Origin: Pseudomonas sp. KBW05
GTDB taxonomy: Bacteria; Pseudomonadota; Gammaproteobacteria; Pseudomonadales; Pseudomonadaceae
Length of the DNA: 64,000 nt
Direction of reading: 5' to 3'
NCBI RefSeq assembly: GCF_003852405.1
Contig: NZ_QAJM01000032.1
Location: 36,399 to 100,398 of the forward strand
The notes under the pieces were generated by a model, which did no database searches, had not been told where the DNA came from, and saw nothing but the letters and a program-made list of their open reading frames with translations. Positions 34,980-43,519 of this stretch are shown here, one piece after another; positions within the stretch are counted from its first letter, which is position 1, and each line of letters opens with the position of its first letter. The position numbers and the translations under genes were made by a program.

Positions 34980-36557
34980 TTGTTCAAAAAACACGCATGT
35001 TACTTGAGCATTTGCCTGCTCGTTGCACCATTGGTCGCGACAGCCGACGAGCTGCCGGTGGAAGCCGTACCAATTGTTTCCGCCAGTCCGCTGCAACAAG
35101 CGCTGGCGGCACTGCCGGCGGTGTGCCCCCATCTGGCGCCGCACATCGATGCCGCCAGCCAATCGCGCCTGCAAGCGTTCTACCAGCAGCAGGGCGATGT
35201 AGCGCTGTGGTCCGCCGAGCGCCGGCAGGCATTGCAGACCCAACTGTTGCTGCTCGCCGACGACGGCCTGGACCCCACCCACTATAGCCTGCCTGCGCCG
35301 GACGCCACGGCCAACGTGCTGTGCAGCGATATCGACAGCAGCCGCCAGTACCTGCAAGCCCTGCAGGATCTGCACTACGGCCGCCTGCAACAGTCGCGCT
35401 TCGAACCGCTGTGGCACGCCCAGCCGCCGACCCGTGACCCGAACACCGAAGTGCTGGCCTTCGCCGCCACTGGCCTGCAAGACATGACCCAAGGGTTTGA
35501 CCAGGCTCGCCCCAGCGCCGATTTGTACCGCAGCCTGCGCAACACCTATTCCACCGTGCGCCTCCAACCGTTGCCGCACTGGGACCCGATCGCCAGCGGC
35601 CCTTTGCTGCGCCCCGGCATGGAAGACGCCCGCGTGCCTGACCTGGCGCGGCGCCTGGTCAGCGGCGGCTACCTGGCCAGCGCGCCGACCGGCAAGCTCT
35701 ATCGCGATGAGCTGGTCAAGGCGGTCAAGGCCTTCCAACTCAGCCACTCCCTGCAAGCCGACGGTGTGATAGGCGCCGGCACGGTGACCGAGTTGAACAT
35801 CAGCCCGGCGATCCGCCGCGAGCAACTGCGCATCAACCTCGAACGCTTCCGCTGGCTGGCCCAGGACCTGGAGCCCGAAGGCGTGCTGGTCAACGTCGCC
35901 GCCGCGCAACTGAGCGTGTACCAGAGCGGCATCCCGGTGTGGCAAACCCGCCTGCAAGTCGGCCGCGCCGAACGTCAGACGCCGCTGCTCAAGTCGCGTA
36001 TCACCCGGCTGACCCTCAACCCCACCTGGACCATCCCGCCGACCATCATGCGCGAGGACAAACTCCCGGCGATCCGCCTCAACCCCGAATACCTGCGCCA
36101 GCAGAACCTGCAAGTGCTCGACCCCGAAGGCCGCCCGCTGGCGCCCGAACAGATCGACTGGGCACGCCCCGGCAACATCCTCCTGCGCCAGGAAGCCGGC
36201 CCGCGCAACCCGTTGGGCAAGATCGTGATGCGCTTTCCCAACCCCTACTCGGTGTACCTGCACGACACCCCCAGCCAACCCCTGTTCAGCAAGGGCCCGC
36301 GGGCATTCAGCTCGGGCTGTGTGCGCGTCGAACAGCCGTTGATGCTGCGCGACTTGCTGGTCACCCCAGCCGAGCGCGCACGCACCGATGAACTGCTGGC
36401 CAGCGGCGTGACCCATGAATTCAGGCTGGCCACGCCGGTGCCGGTGTTGCTGGGCTACTGGACCGTGGAGGTCGATCGCCAGGGTAGCTTGGTGTACGCG
36501 CCGGATATCTACTCGCGGGATTTGGCGCTGATGAAGGCGATGGGCGCGACGCTTTAG
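34980..36557 (+). CDS. Periplasmic L,D-transpeptidase, YcbB/LdtD-like
   Basis: 525 residues from a TTG at 34980, which has GGAG eight bases upstream and begins a signal peptide (LFKKHACYLSICLLVAPLVA); longer frames overlap the divergent gene. After an N-terminal scaffold comes a peptidoglycan-binding segment (RVPDLARRLVSGGYL, AVKAFQLSHSLQADGVIGAG) and then the YkuD domain (LNPTWTIPPTIMREDKLP, SVYLHDTPSQPLF, AFSSGCVRVEQP with catalytic Cys447). It makes 3-3 cross-links in peptidoglycan. It ends in a tail-to-tail overlap with the kinase gene at 36554. Confidence 0.9.
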   Translation: MFKKHACYLSICLLVAPLVATADELPVEAVPIVSASPLQQALAALPAVCPHLAPHIDAASQSRLQAFYQQQGDVALWSAERRQALQTQLLLLADDGLDPTHYSLPAPDATANVLCSDIDSSRQYLQALQDLHYGRLQQSRFEPLWHAQPPTRDPNTEVLAFAATGLQDMTQGFDQARPSADLYRSLRNTYSTVRLQPLPHWDPIASGPLLRPGMEDARVPDLARRLVSGGYLASAPTGKLYRDELVKAVKAFQLSHSLQADGVIGAGTVTELNISPAIRREQLRINLERFRWLAQDLEPEGVLVNVAAAQLSVYQSGIPVWQTRLQVGRAERQTPLLKSRITRLTLNPTWTIPPTIMREDKLPAIRLNPEYLRQQNLQVLDPEGRPLAPEQIDWARPGNILLRQEAGPRNPLGKIVMRFPNPYSVYLHDTPSQPLFSKGPRAFSSGCVRVEQPLMLRDLLVTPAERARTDELLASGVTHEFRLATPVPVLLGYWTVEVDRQGSLVYAPDIYSRDLALMKAMGATL

Positions 36558-37057
36558 CTGCCGGGGGCGCTGATCCTTGCGAGTAGCGCTTCTACCGCCT
36601 GCGCCGGGCTGATCAAGGCAGTGTCGAGGGTCCATACATCCCAGGGCTCGTATTCATGGGCCAGTACGGATTGCCAGGTGGGCGGCGTCAATCCGGCAAT
36701 ATCACCCGTACGGGTTTCGACACGGCGTTGATGTTCGTGCGGGTCGCTGCAGATCACCTGAATATCGAGCAGCACCACACCCGCCATCGCCGCGATTTGC
36801 TGCCACGCTTCGCGGCTTTCCTTGACGGGGTTCACGCAATCGGCGATCACCGTATGGCCCAGTTGCAGATTGCTTAGCGCCAGCGCATTGGCCACCTCGT
36901 AGCCACTGGCACCCACGTCGCGGACCAATATGTTGGCGTTGCGAAGCGCCTGCTCGATCACGTCTATACGCAGGTAAACCGCCCCGATCTGGCGGGCCAG
37001 TGCCTGGGCAATCGTGGTTTTGCCGGTGCCGGGAAGGCCGCTGAAAACAATAAGCAT
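36554..37057 (-). CDS. P-loop small-molecule kinase/ATPase
   Basis: 167 residues. The start MLIVFSGLPGTGKTTIAQAL is a Walker A motif at the very N-terminus, followed by YLRIDVIEQAL and VIADCVNPVKESREAW, as in AAA_33/adenylylsulfate-kinase-like small kinases. Such proteins phosphorylate small molecules or tRNA-like substrates; the substrate is unknown. It is convergent with the transpeptidase gene (stops overlap) and about 75 bases from the divergent epimerase-like gene. Confidence 0.8.
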   Translation of the reverse strand: MLIVFSGLPGTGKTTIAQALARQIGAVYLRIDVIEQALRNANILVRDVGASGYEVANALALSNLQLGHTVIADCVNPVKESREAWQQIAAMAGVVLLDIQVICSDPHEHQRRVETRTGDIAGLTPPTWQSVLAHEYEPWDVWTLDTALISPAQAVEALLARISAPGS

Positions 37058-37131
37058 GCTGTGTTCTCGATTAGGTCAGGCCGGTTCAGAGTATCCTTCA
37101 CTTCCCTCATCGGTCGACTACAGGACTGCCC

Positions 37132-37938
37132 ATGCCCTTGCCGTTCGTAAAGATGCACGCCCACGGCGACGATTTTATCATCATCGACCGCCGTGGCCTG
37201 GATGACCCGATTACCGCGCAAGTCGCCCGCCGCCTGGGCAACCGCCATACCGGTATCGGCTTCAACCAGCTCGCCGTGGTGCTCGATTGCGAGGATGCGG
37301 TGGCGCGGATCAAGTTCTGGAACCCCAACGGCACGCCATTGGAAACCTGTGGCAGCGCCACCCGTGGCGTGGCGGATCGCTTGATGCAGGAAACCGGCAG
37401 CGACTCGATTGTGCTGCGCACCGACCGCGGCTTGCTGACGTGCGTGCGGGCGGCGGGGCGTCAGGTGTCAGTGAACATGGGCGAGCCGTCGCTGGACTGG
37501 GCCGCCGTGCCGTTGGCCGAGGCCATGGATACCCGCCTCTTGCCGCTCGAAGGTGAGCCGGCGGCGTGCAGCATGGGGAATCCGCATTGCACGTTTTTTG
37601 TCGATGACATAACCGCTATCGACGTGGCGGCGGTGGGCCCGGCGCTGGAGCGGCATCCGTTGTTTCCGGCCAAGACCAATGTGCATTTCGTGCAGGTGCT
37701 GGATCGTGGGCACATCCGGCTGCGCATCTGGGAGCGTGGGGGCGGTGTGCCGCTGGGGTCTGGGTCGTGTTGCTGCGGGGCGGTGGTCAATGGCATCCGG
37801 CGTGGCTTGCTGGATGCCTGGGTTCAGGTGCAGTGCGATGGCGGTACGGTGACGGTGGAGTGGGCGGGTGAGGGTGGTGTGGTGTTGACGGGGAGTGTGG
37901 AGCCGGTGATGCAGGGTAATGTGTTTGGCATTGGCTGA
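37132..37938 (+). CDS. Divergent diaminopimelate epimerase paralogue
   Basis: 268 residues, the DapF fold: FVKMHAHGDDFIIID, WNPNGTPLETCGSATRG (Cys73 aligns with the first catalytic Cys), CSMGNPHCTFF and RIWERGGGVPLGSGSCCCGA. The position of the second catalytic Cys is Ser210, the Glu of the ERGxGE motif is Val206, and the Asn of GND is Asp13. True DapF interconverts LL- and meso-diaminopimelate with a two-Cys mechanism, so this copy probably acts on another substrate or by another chemistry. It is not next to lysA, xerC or cyaY, where the housekeeping dapF normally lies. Confidence 0.82.
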   Translation: MPLPFVKMHAHGDDFIIIDRRGLDDPITAQVARRLGNRHTGIGFNQLAVVLDCEDAVARIKFWNPNGTPLETCGSATRGVADRLMQETGSDSIVLRTDRGLLTCVRAAGRQVSVNMGEPSLDWAAVPLAEAMDTRLLPLEGEPAACSMGNPHCTFFVDDITAIDVAAVGPALERHPLFPAKTNVHFVQVLDRGHIRLRIWERGGGVPLGSGSCCCGAVVNGIRRGLLDAWVQVQCDGGTVTVEWAGEGGVVLTGSVEPVMQGNVFGIG

Positions 37939-37969
37939 AGGTAGACAGTTGAAACTGTGGTGACTGGGC

Positions 37970-38250
37970 GGCCGTCTTCGCGAGCAAGCCCGCTCCCACA
38001 GGGGATTGGGTTTGCAGGTTGGGGCAGGTGTACACAGTTCAGGGATTGGGTTTGCAGTTCAGGGCAGGTGTACACAGCTCAAAATGTGGGAGCGGGCTTG
38101 CCCGCGAAGGCGGCCTGTCAGTTAACACAGATGAAGCTGACCCACCGCTATCGCAGGCAAGCCAGCTCCCACAGGGGATTGGGTTTGCAGATTGGGGCAG
38201 GTGTACTCAGTTCAAAAATGTGGGAGCTGGCTTGCCTGCGATAGCGGCGG
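37970..38250. repeat. Composite REP cluster with three 40-base direct repeats
   Basis: A half REP (to 38000), a hybrid REPIN (38085-38173: left end GCGGGCTTGCCCGCGAA type, right end ATCGCAGGCAAGCCAGCTCC type) and a half REP (38219-38250) are separated by three copies of a direct repeat GGGGATTGGGTTTGCAG followed by GGGCAGGTGTAC (38001-38041, 38042-38080, 38174-38215). The same flank appears inverted at 57908-57947. It indicates serial REP insertion or duplication. Confidence 0.85.
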
Positions 38251-38262
38251 TACAGGCGAACG

Positions 38263-39411
38263 CTAAACCTCGCCAGGCACAAAACGCACACTGAACAGCG
38301 TTCCATCCTGCACAGTGGACCTCACCGCCACATCACCGCCATGCACCCTCGCCAACTCCCGCACGATATACAGCCCCAGGCCCACGCTGCGCACGTCGCT
38401 GCCTTGTTCGGTGCCGCGGGTCATGGGTTCGAACAGCCCGGCCAGCAGCGCTTCGGGAATCACCGCGCCGTGGTTGTGTACGCAGACGCTGCAACCGCCA
38501 TCGCCCAACTGCGACGTAATGGTGATGGGCCGTTGCAGGTCGCCATAGGCCACGCTGTTGGCCACCAGGTTGCCGATGATCTGCTGCACGCGGTCGGCGT
38601 CCAGGCTGGCGTCGCCGCTGCCCACGGTGTGATGTTCCAGGGTGGCCTTGGGGAAGGCCACGCGCAACTCATCCACGGCCTGCTGGGTTACCGCGTGCAA
38701 GTCGAGTGGCGCCACTTTGATACTGATGCCGTGGCCGACGCGGGCCTGGGTGAAGTCCAGCAGGTCGGCGATCATGCGTTGGGCACGTTCGGAGGACTGG
38801 GCGATATGCCCCAACAACTGGCGTTCCTTGGCGCTGCGTTCGCCACGGCTGAGGAAGTCCGAGGCCATGCGGATCGCCGTGAGTGGGTTCTTCAAGTCAT
38901 GGCTGACGATCGCCACCATCTGCTCGGCAAACAGCGCACGGCGCTGGGCGATGGCATAGGCCTCGCTCAATTCAGCCTGGGCGTGCTTGAGGGCGAGTTC
39001 GGTGGCGGTCTTTTCCTGCAACAGCGCTTCGGCCAGGTTGCGGGCGTTGAGCAATTCGCGCTCGTACTTGTCGCGGTCGGTGGTGCCGAACAAGGCCAAG
39101 TCGTAGACCACGCCATCCGCCTGCTCGCGCTTGAGGCCATTGAGCAGCACGGTCACCTTGTGCCCGTCTCGGTGCAGCATGTCCAGCTTCACTTCGGTCA
39201 CGCTGCCGCGCAGGCGCAACATGGGTGCCAGGTGGGTTTGGTGGAAGATTCGCCCGCCCATGGTCAGCAGGTCCTGGAAGCGCCGGCCGTAGAGTTCGGC
39301 GGCGCTGAACCCCAGCCATTCACAGAACCGCGCGTTGGCTTGCAGGATCGCACCGTCTTGCGCAGTGACGGCGAGAGCGCAGGCGGCGCTGTCGAACAGC
39401 TTAGCCGGCAT
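38263..39411 (-). CDS. PAS-domain sensor histidine kinase
   Basis: 382 residues from the ATG at 39411. No membrane segments, so cytoplasmic. An N-terminal PAS domain (FDSAACALAVTAQDGAILQA, FCEWLGFSAAELYGRRFQDL), a coiled linker, then the dimerisation domain VAIVSHDLKNPLTAIRMASD with the phospho-His, and an ATPase domain (QQIIGNLVANSVAYG, GLGLYIVRELARVHGG). Its start overlaps the end of the RsbQ-like hydrolase gene by 11 bases, so the two are translationally coupled. No response regulator gene is adjacent. PAS plus RsbQ partner resembles the Bacillus RsbQ-RsbP energy-stress pair, with the phosphatase replaced by a kinase. Confidence 0.9.
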   Translation of the reverse strand: MPAKLFDSAACALAVTAQDGAILQANARFCEWLGFSAAELYGRRFQDLLTMGGRIFHQTHLAPMLRLRGSVTEVKLDMLHRDGHKVTVLLNGLKREQADGVVYDLALFGTTDRDKYERELLNARNLAEALLQEKTATELALKHAQAELSEAYAIAQRRALFAEQMVAIVSHDLKNPLTAIRMASDFLSRGERSAKERQLLGHIAQSSERAQRMIADLLDFTQARVGHGISIKVAPLDLHAVTQQAVDELRVAFPKATLEHHTVGSGDASLDADRVQQIIGNLVANSVAYGDLQRPITITSQLGDGGCSVCVHNHGAVIPEALLAGLFEPMTRGTEQGSDVRSVGLGLYIVRELARVHGGDVAVRSTVQDGTLFSVRFVPGEV

Positions 39412-40216
39412 GGGGGGCGGCCCACGGCGCAAGGAAGGTGTCCATCGCGGCGGTACACGCCTGTGGCGCACTCATGTGCGGGCAATGGCCGACGTTGTCG
39501 ACCAGGCAATAGGTGCTGTTGGGCAGCACGCTGTGCAGGTATTCACCGACGGCAATCGGGGCGATCAGGTCGTCGCTCGATTGCAGGATCAGTACCGGGG
39601 TGCTCAGGCCGGCGACGTCCTGGCGGTTGTCCGACATGAACGTGACCCGCGCAAATTGCTTGGCGATCTCTGGTTCCGTGCGGCAGAAGCTGTCGGCCAG
39701 TTCGTCGCTCAACGCCGGTTGCCCGGGCGCGCCCATGATCACTGGCGCCATGGCGCTGGACCAGCCGAGGTAGTTGCTGTCGAGGGTGTCGAGCAGGTCG
39801 TCGATATCGCTGCGCTTGAAGCCGCCGACATAACCGTCGGCATCGATATAGCGCGGCGACGGGCCGATCATCACGTGGGCAGCGATGCGCCCGGGGGCTT
39901 GGCGGTCGGCGAGGGTGGCGATCATGGCACTGACCGAGTGGCTGACCAGAATCACCGGGCCCACCGCAAAGGCCTGGATGATCTCGTTCAAGTCGCGGGC
40001 GTAACCGTCCAGCGTGCTGTACTTGGCCTTGTCGAACGCATTGAGGTCCGACAGACCGGCGCCGACCAGGTCATACATCACCACGCGAAAGCGTTCGCGA
40101 AACTGCGGCGCCAGGTAGTTCCACATGGCCTGGTTGCAACCGAAACCGTGGGAGAACACCAAGGTCGAGGCGCCACTGCCCATGACACTGACGTTGTTGC
40201 GGTGGCGTAGGTCCAT
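39401..40216 (-). CDS. RsbQ/KAI2-like alpha/beta hydrolase
   Basis: 271 residues. The start RHRNNVSVMGSGASTLVFSH and FGCNQAMWNYLAPQF are strongly RsbQ-like, with the nucleophile Ser94 in VSHSVSAM, and a DDLIAP Asp and VGHCPH His completing the triad. RsbQ in Bacillus is required for the PAS-containing RsbP phosphatase, probably by making a small ligand; plant KAI2/D14 receptors share the fold. Here the downstream overlapping gene encodes a PAS histidine kinase, so this protein probably produces or perceives the ligand for that PAS domain. Confidence 0.9.
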   Translation of the reverse strand: MDLRHRNNVSVMGSGASTLVFSHGFGCNQAMWNYLAPQFRERFRVVMYDLVGAGLSDLNAFDKAKYSTLDGYARDLNEIIQAFAVGPVILVSHSVSAMIATLADRQAPGRIAAHVMIGPSPRYIDADGYVGGFKRSDIDDLLDTLDSNYLGWSSAMAPVIMGAPGQPALSDELADSFCRTEPEIAKQFARVTFMSDNRQDVAGLSTPVLILQSSDDLIAPIAVGEYLHSVLPNSTYCLVDNVGHCPHMSAPQACTAAMDTFLAPWAAPHAG

Positions 40217-40343
40217 GGGCTTCTCGGTTATGGCGTTTTGCTATGCGTGGGCGGAGTTTAGATAGTCAACGGCGCGGGGTCACGCGTTATAGCGCTGATA
40301 GGGTAAAGTCGGCGCCTTCAGGAAGAAACTTCAGGTAACAAGT

Positions 40344-41543
40344 ATGTGGTTGATTGTGCGGCAATCCGTTTTCAGCCTGCTGGCGCTGGTGTGCATTGGC
40401 CTGCCGGGCGCCGCACAGGCGGACACTTCGCCAATTGGCGTGGCCCTTGACCAGCGCGTGATCGACCTCACCAACACCCTGGACGCCGGCACCACCACCC
40501 GTCTGAAAGACCAACTCGCCGCCCTCGAACAGCGCAAGGGCGCGCAGGTCGCCGTGTTGCTGGTGCCCAGCATCGGCGGAGCCAGCCTCGAAGACTATGC
40601 CAACCAACTGTTCCGCGCCTGGAAGCTGGGGCGCAAGGACATCAACGACGGCATCCTGCTGCTGGTGGCCAAGGATGATCGCAAGGTGCGCATCGAAGTG
40701 GGCTACGGCCTTGAAGGCATCGTTACCGACTTGCTGAGCCATCGCATCATCGAAGAACACATTACCCCGGCGTTTCGCCAAGGCGACTACGCGGGCGGTG
40801 TGAGCCTGGCCGTGAACGACTTGATCGTGCTGGTGGACGGCGGTGATTTGCCAAGCGTGGCGGGGCCGGCGACCGGGCCCCGGGCGATGGCGGTGTTCCT
40901 CGCGTTTGCATTTGGCGCCCTCGGCGGCGTGCTGCTCGCCGCTGGCAAGCTGCATTGGCGTCGTGCGTTGCTTGCCGTTGTGGCGGCCACGGTGTTGCTG
41001 ACGATTTTTAGCGGTGGCCAGGCCTGGCCGTTGTCCTTGTTGCTCATGCCGCTGACGATGCTGATCGGCGGCGCCACCTTTGGTGCGTTGTGGCTGGCGC
41101 GCACGGTGTTCTACTGCGTGCTGGGGTTGCTGGCCTACATCCTCGGGCTGGTGGTGGTTGATCAACACTATGCCGACGTCAACTTCATTCACTGGCTGGC
41201 GTATCCACTGGGAGCACTGGTGGTGCTGGGTTTGTACATGATCCTGTTGGTGATCATGAAAGACGCCTGGAAACAGAGCCGCGCAGGCTTTGTCGCGCGG
41301 TTGCTGGCGGCCGTGGCGGTGTATGGCGCGGCGGTGTATGTGCTGGACATGGGACGTAACGGCTGGTTGTTCGCGTTCCCCATCGCCTCGTTTGCGGCGC
41401 TGTGTATCTTTGGCAAAGTCGGCACGGGTTCGGGTTCGGGCGGTGGGTCAAGTTCGGGTTCCAGCAGCTCCAGCAGTTCCAGCAGCAGCTCATCGGGCGG
41501 CGGCGGTTCGAGTGGTGGCGGTGGCGCTTCGGGGAGTTGGTAA
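40344..41543 (+). CDS. TPM domain membrane protein with Ser/Gly-rich tail (YgcG family)
   Basis: 399 residues. A signal peptide (VFSLLALVCIGLPGAAQA) is followed by the TPM domain (VIDLTNTLDAGTTTRLKDQL, VAVLLVPSIGGASLEDYANQ, NDGILLLVAKDDRKVRIEVG, GYGLEGIVTD), then several transmembrane helices and a C-terminus made almost only of Ser and Gly. TPM proteins are periplasmic or membrane-anchored and their function in bacteria is unclear; plant and cyanobacterial relatives aid photosystem II repair. The Ser/Gly tail is a known feature of the YgcG-like group. Confidence 0.88.
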   Translation: MWLIVRQSVFSLLALVCIGLPGAAQADTSPIGVALDQRVIDLTNTLDAGTTTRLKDQLAALEQRKGAQVAVLLVPSIGGASLEDYANQLFRAWKLGRKDINDGILLLVAKDDRKVRIEVGYGLEGIVTDLLSHRIIEEHITPAFRQGDYAGGVSLAVNDLIVLVDGGDLPSVAGPATGPRAMAVFLAFAFGALGGVLLAAGKLHWRRALLAVVAATVLLTIFSGGQAWPLSLLLMPLTMLIGGATFGALWLARTVFYCVLGLLAYILGLVVVDQHYADVNFIHWLAYPLGALVVLGLYMILLVIMKDAWKQSRAGFVARLLAAVAVYGAAVYVLDMGRNGWLFAFPIASFAALCIFGKVGTGSGSGGGSSSGSSSSSSSSSSSSGGGGSSGGGGASGSW

Positions 41544-41547
41544 ATTC

Positions 41548-42084
41548 ATGTCCAAAGACATCATGATTCGTCCCGCAACGGCTGAGGACGCGCTGTGTAT
41601 CGGTGTGCTGGGCATGCAGGTGTTCCTTGATACCTACGCCACCGAAGGCATCCGCAGCGCGATCGCCAATGAGGCGCTGCAAGCCTTTGCACCGCAGGCC
41701 ATTACACGGCTGCTGGCTGAGCCTGGGATTGCGTTGCTGGTTGCCGAGTGCAACCAGCACCTCGTCGGTTTTGCCCAGGTCAAACTCGAGACCCCTCACG
41801 CGATGATCGACGCGGCGAACGTTGCCGAGTTGCAACGCCTGTATATCCAGGAACGATTCACCGGGCTGGGCATTGGCTACCGCCTGCTGCAAGCCGCCGA
41901 ACAACGCGCTGCACGGGAGGGCGCCGCGTTGCTGTGGGCGACCGTGTGGGACGGCAACGAGCGCGCGCTAGCGTTCTATCCTCGGCGCGGGTACGCGCTG
42001 TTGGGCGCTCCGACCTACACCTTCCAAGGCGAGACCCACGGCAATCGGCTGTTTGGCAAAGCCCTTGGCCTGACGACCGCTTGA
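41548..42084 (+). CDS. GNAT N-acetyltransferase (1)
   Basis: 178 residues from the ATG at 41548, four bases after the previous stop; a longer frame lies inside the TPM gene. The acetyl-CoA site is QERFTGLGIGYRLLQAAEQR and the C-terminal motif AFYPRRGYALLG is typical of RimI-like GNATs. It transfers acetyl to an amine of unknown identity. Possibly co-transcribed with the TPM gene. Confidence 0.87.
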   Translation: MSKDIMIRPATAEDALCIGVLGMQVFLDTYATEGIRSAIANEALQAFAPQAITRLLAEPGIALLVAECNQHLVGFAQVKLETPHAMIDAANVAELQRLYIQERFTGLGIGYRLLQAAEQRAAREGAALLWATVWDGNERALAFYPRRGYALLGAPTYTFQGETHGNRLFGKALGLTTA

Positions 42085-42165
42085 CTCTGCCCCACGGGAC
42101 AGACGTTAAGCTTTTTTTCGCTGCGCAGACCGCAGGGTTTTCCACGCGAAAAAAGGACGATAGAC

Positions 42166-43146
42166 ATGCTGTGTCTGGTGACGGGGGCCAATGGGCATCT
42201 GGGCAATACGCTGGTCAGGGAGTTGCTCCGGCAAGGCCACACTGTCCGCGCTGGGGTGCGTGATATACATCAGCAGGCCGCGTTCGCGGGGCTCGAATGT
42301 GAGGTGGTCTACGCCGAGCTGCTGGATGAGGCTGCGCTGCTCAAGGCCCTCGACGGGGTCGAGGTGTTGTTTCAGGTGGCGGCGGTGTTCAAGCACTGGG
42401 CGAAGAACCCCGAGGCCGAGATCGTCCAGCCCAATGTGCAGGGCACACGGTGTGTGTTGCAGGCGGCTAGCCGTGCGGGGGTGAAACGGGTGGTGTATGT
42501 CAGTTCCGTAGCGGCGGTGGGGCATGACGGCAGTGCGTTGGATGAAACCCATTGGTGCGAGGAATCCGAAAATGCCTACTACCGTTCAAAAATCCTCAGC
42601 GAACGGCTCGCCTGGCAAACCGCGAACGCCTTGGGATTGTGGATGGTCGCGGTATTGCCATCGGCGATGATCGGTCCCAATGCCGCGCGCTTGACCGACA
42701 CCCTGGATTTTTTGCAGGCGGTGAAGGATCGCAAGGTGCCGTTGGACCCAGGGTTTCACTTCAATTTTGTCGATGTGCGTGATGTCGCCAGCGGCATGCT
42801 GCTCGCCGCGCAGAAGGGCCGTGCAGGCCAGCGTTATATCCTCGCCAATGAGCGCTCGTCATCGCTGGCTGAACTGGCCGACGTACTGGGTGTGCGAGCG
42901 CCGCCACGGGCGCCGCGCTGGTTGCTGCTGGCCATCGCCTGGCTGCAAGAGCGCTGGGCCAGTCTCACTGGCCAGCCCGCCCAGCTGATGTGCAGCCAGG
43001 TTCGGCTGTTCCATGGCGTGCGTCAGGAATACAACATCGATAAAGCCAAGGCCGAGCTGGGCTTCAATCCGCGCCCGCCGCAGCAGGTATTGCGCGAGGC
43101 GTTTGCGTATCTGGACAGGCGAGGGGTTCAGCCGTATGAGACGTGA
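42166..43146 (+). CDS. NAD-dependent epimerase/dehydratase (dihydroflavonol reductase-like)
   Basis: 326 residues. The Rossmann start MLCLVTGANGHLGNTLVREL, then VEVLFQVAAVFKHW, VVYVSSVAAVG, and the catalytic YYRSK pair (Tyr and Lys) define an extended short-chain dehydrogenase, close to dihydroflavonol-4-reductase-like proteins. Substrate unknown. Its last 83 bases overlap the convergent MerR gene, unusual but both frames carry conserved family features up to or near their ends. Confidence 0.86.
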   Translation: MLCLVTGANGHLGNTLVRELLRQGHTVRAGVRDIHQQAAFAGLECEVVYAELLDEAALLKALDGVEVLFQVAAVFKHWAKNPEAEIVQPNVQGTRCVLQAASRAGVKRVVYVSSVAAVGHDGSALDETHWCEESENAYYRSKILSERLAWQTANALGLWMVAVLPSAMIGPNAARLTDTLDFLQAVKDRKVPLDPGFHFNFVDVRDVASGMLLAAQKGRAGQRYILANERSSSLAELADVLGVRAPPRAPRWLLLAIAWLQERWASLTGQPAQLMCSQVRLFHGVRQEYNIDKAKAELGFNPRPPQQVLREAFAYLDRRGVQPYET

Positions 43147-43492
43147 ACAGCTCATTCATCTGGCGCTTGAGCCCGGTGAGGTGTACGTCCAACGCTTGCA
43201 ACTCGCGGATTCTGGCTTGTACATCCAGGCGCTTGGCATCGACCGCGGCGTTGGCCAAGTCCAATGGAAAGGCGCGTAGCGCATTTTTCGCGGCGATCAA
43301 CGGGCCCATCTCGGCGAGCTTGAAACCCGCCGTCTGCGCCTTGCGGATCAGATGCACCATTTGCACATGGTGCGCGTTGTACACGCGATAGCGGCCGCTG
43401 CGCTGGGGTTCGTTGATCAAGCCTATCTGTTCGTACAGCCGGATAGCTTTTGGGGTGCAGCCAGTCAGTTGGGCGAGGCGTCCGATGAACAT
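43064..43492 (-). CDS. MerR family transcriptional regulator
   Basis: 142 residues. The N-terminus FIGRLAQLTGCTPKAIRLYE with IGLINEPQRSGRYRVYN is the classical MerR DNA-binding domain, followed by a helical dimerisation region (IRELQALDVHLTGLKRQMNE). No metal-binding Cys cluster like MerR/CueR is evident; Cys only occurs near the C-terminus. It overlaps the end of the convergent dehydrogenase gene by 83 bases and may respond to a small organic signal. Confidence 0.88.
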   Translation of the reverse strand: MFIGRLAQLTGCTPKAIRLYEQIGLINEPQRSGRYRVYNAHHVQMVHLIRKAQTAGFKLAEMGPLIAAKNALRAFPLDLANAAVDAKRLDVQARIRELQALDVHLTGLKRQMNELFTSHTAEPLACPDTQTPRAIPAAAGAD

Positions 43493-43519
43493 CGTGGTAG
43501 TCCTTTACCGGGTGGGCGA

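Noticed and set aside
34941-36635. Leftward frame of more than 500 codons opposite the L,D-transpeptidase gene
   Set aside because: It mirrors the codon pattern of the real gene and has low-complexity Gln/Arg/His-rich composition; no ribosome site or family pattern.
37970-38250. Possible CRISPR array
   Set aside because: Repeats are REP halves and a flank in only three copies with no regular spacers and no cas genes.
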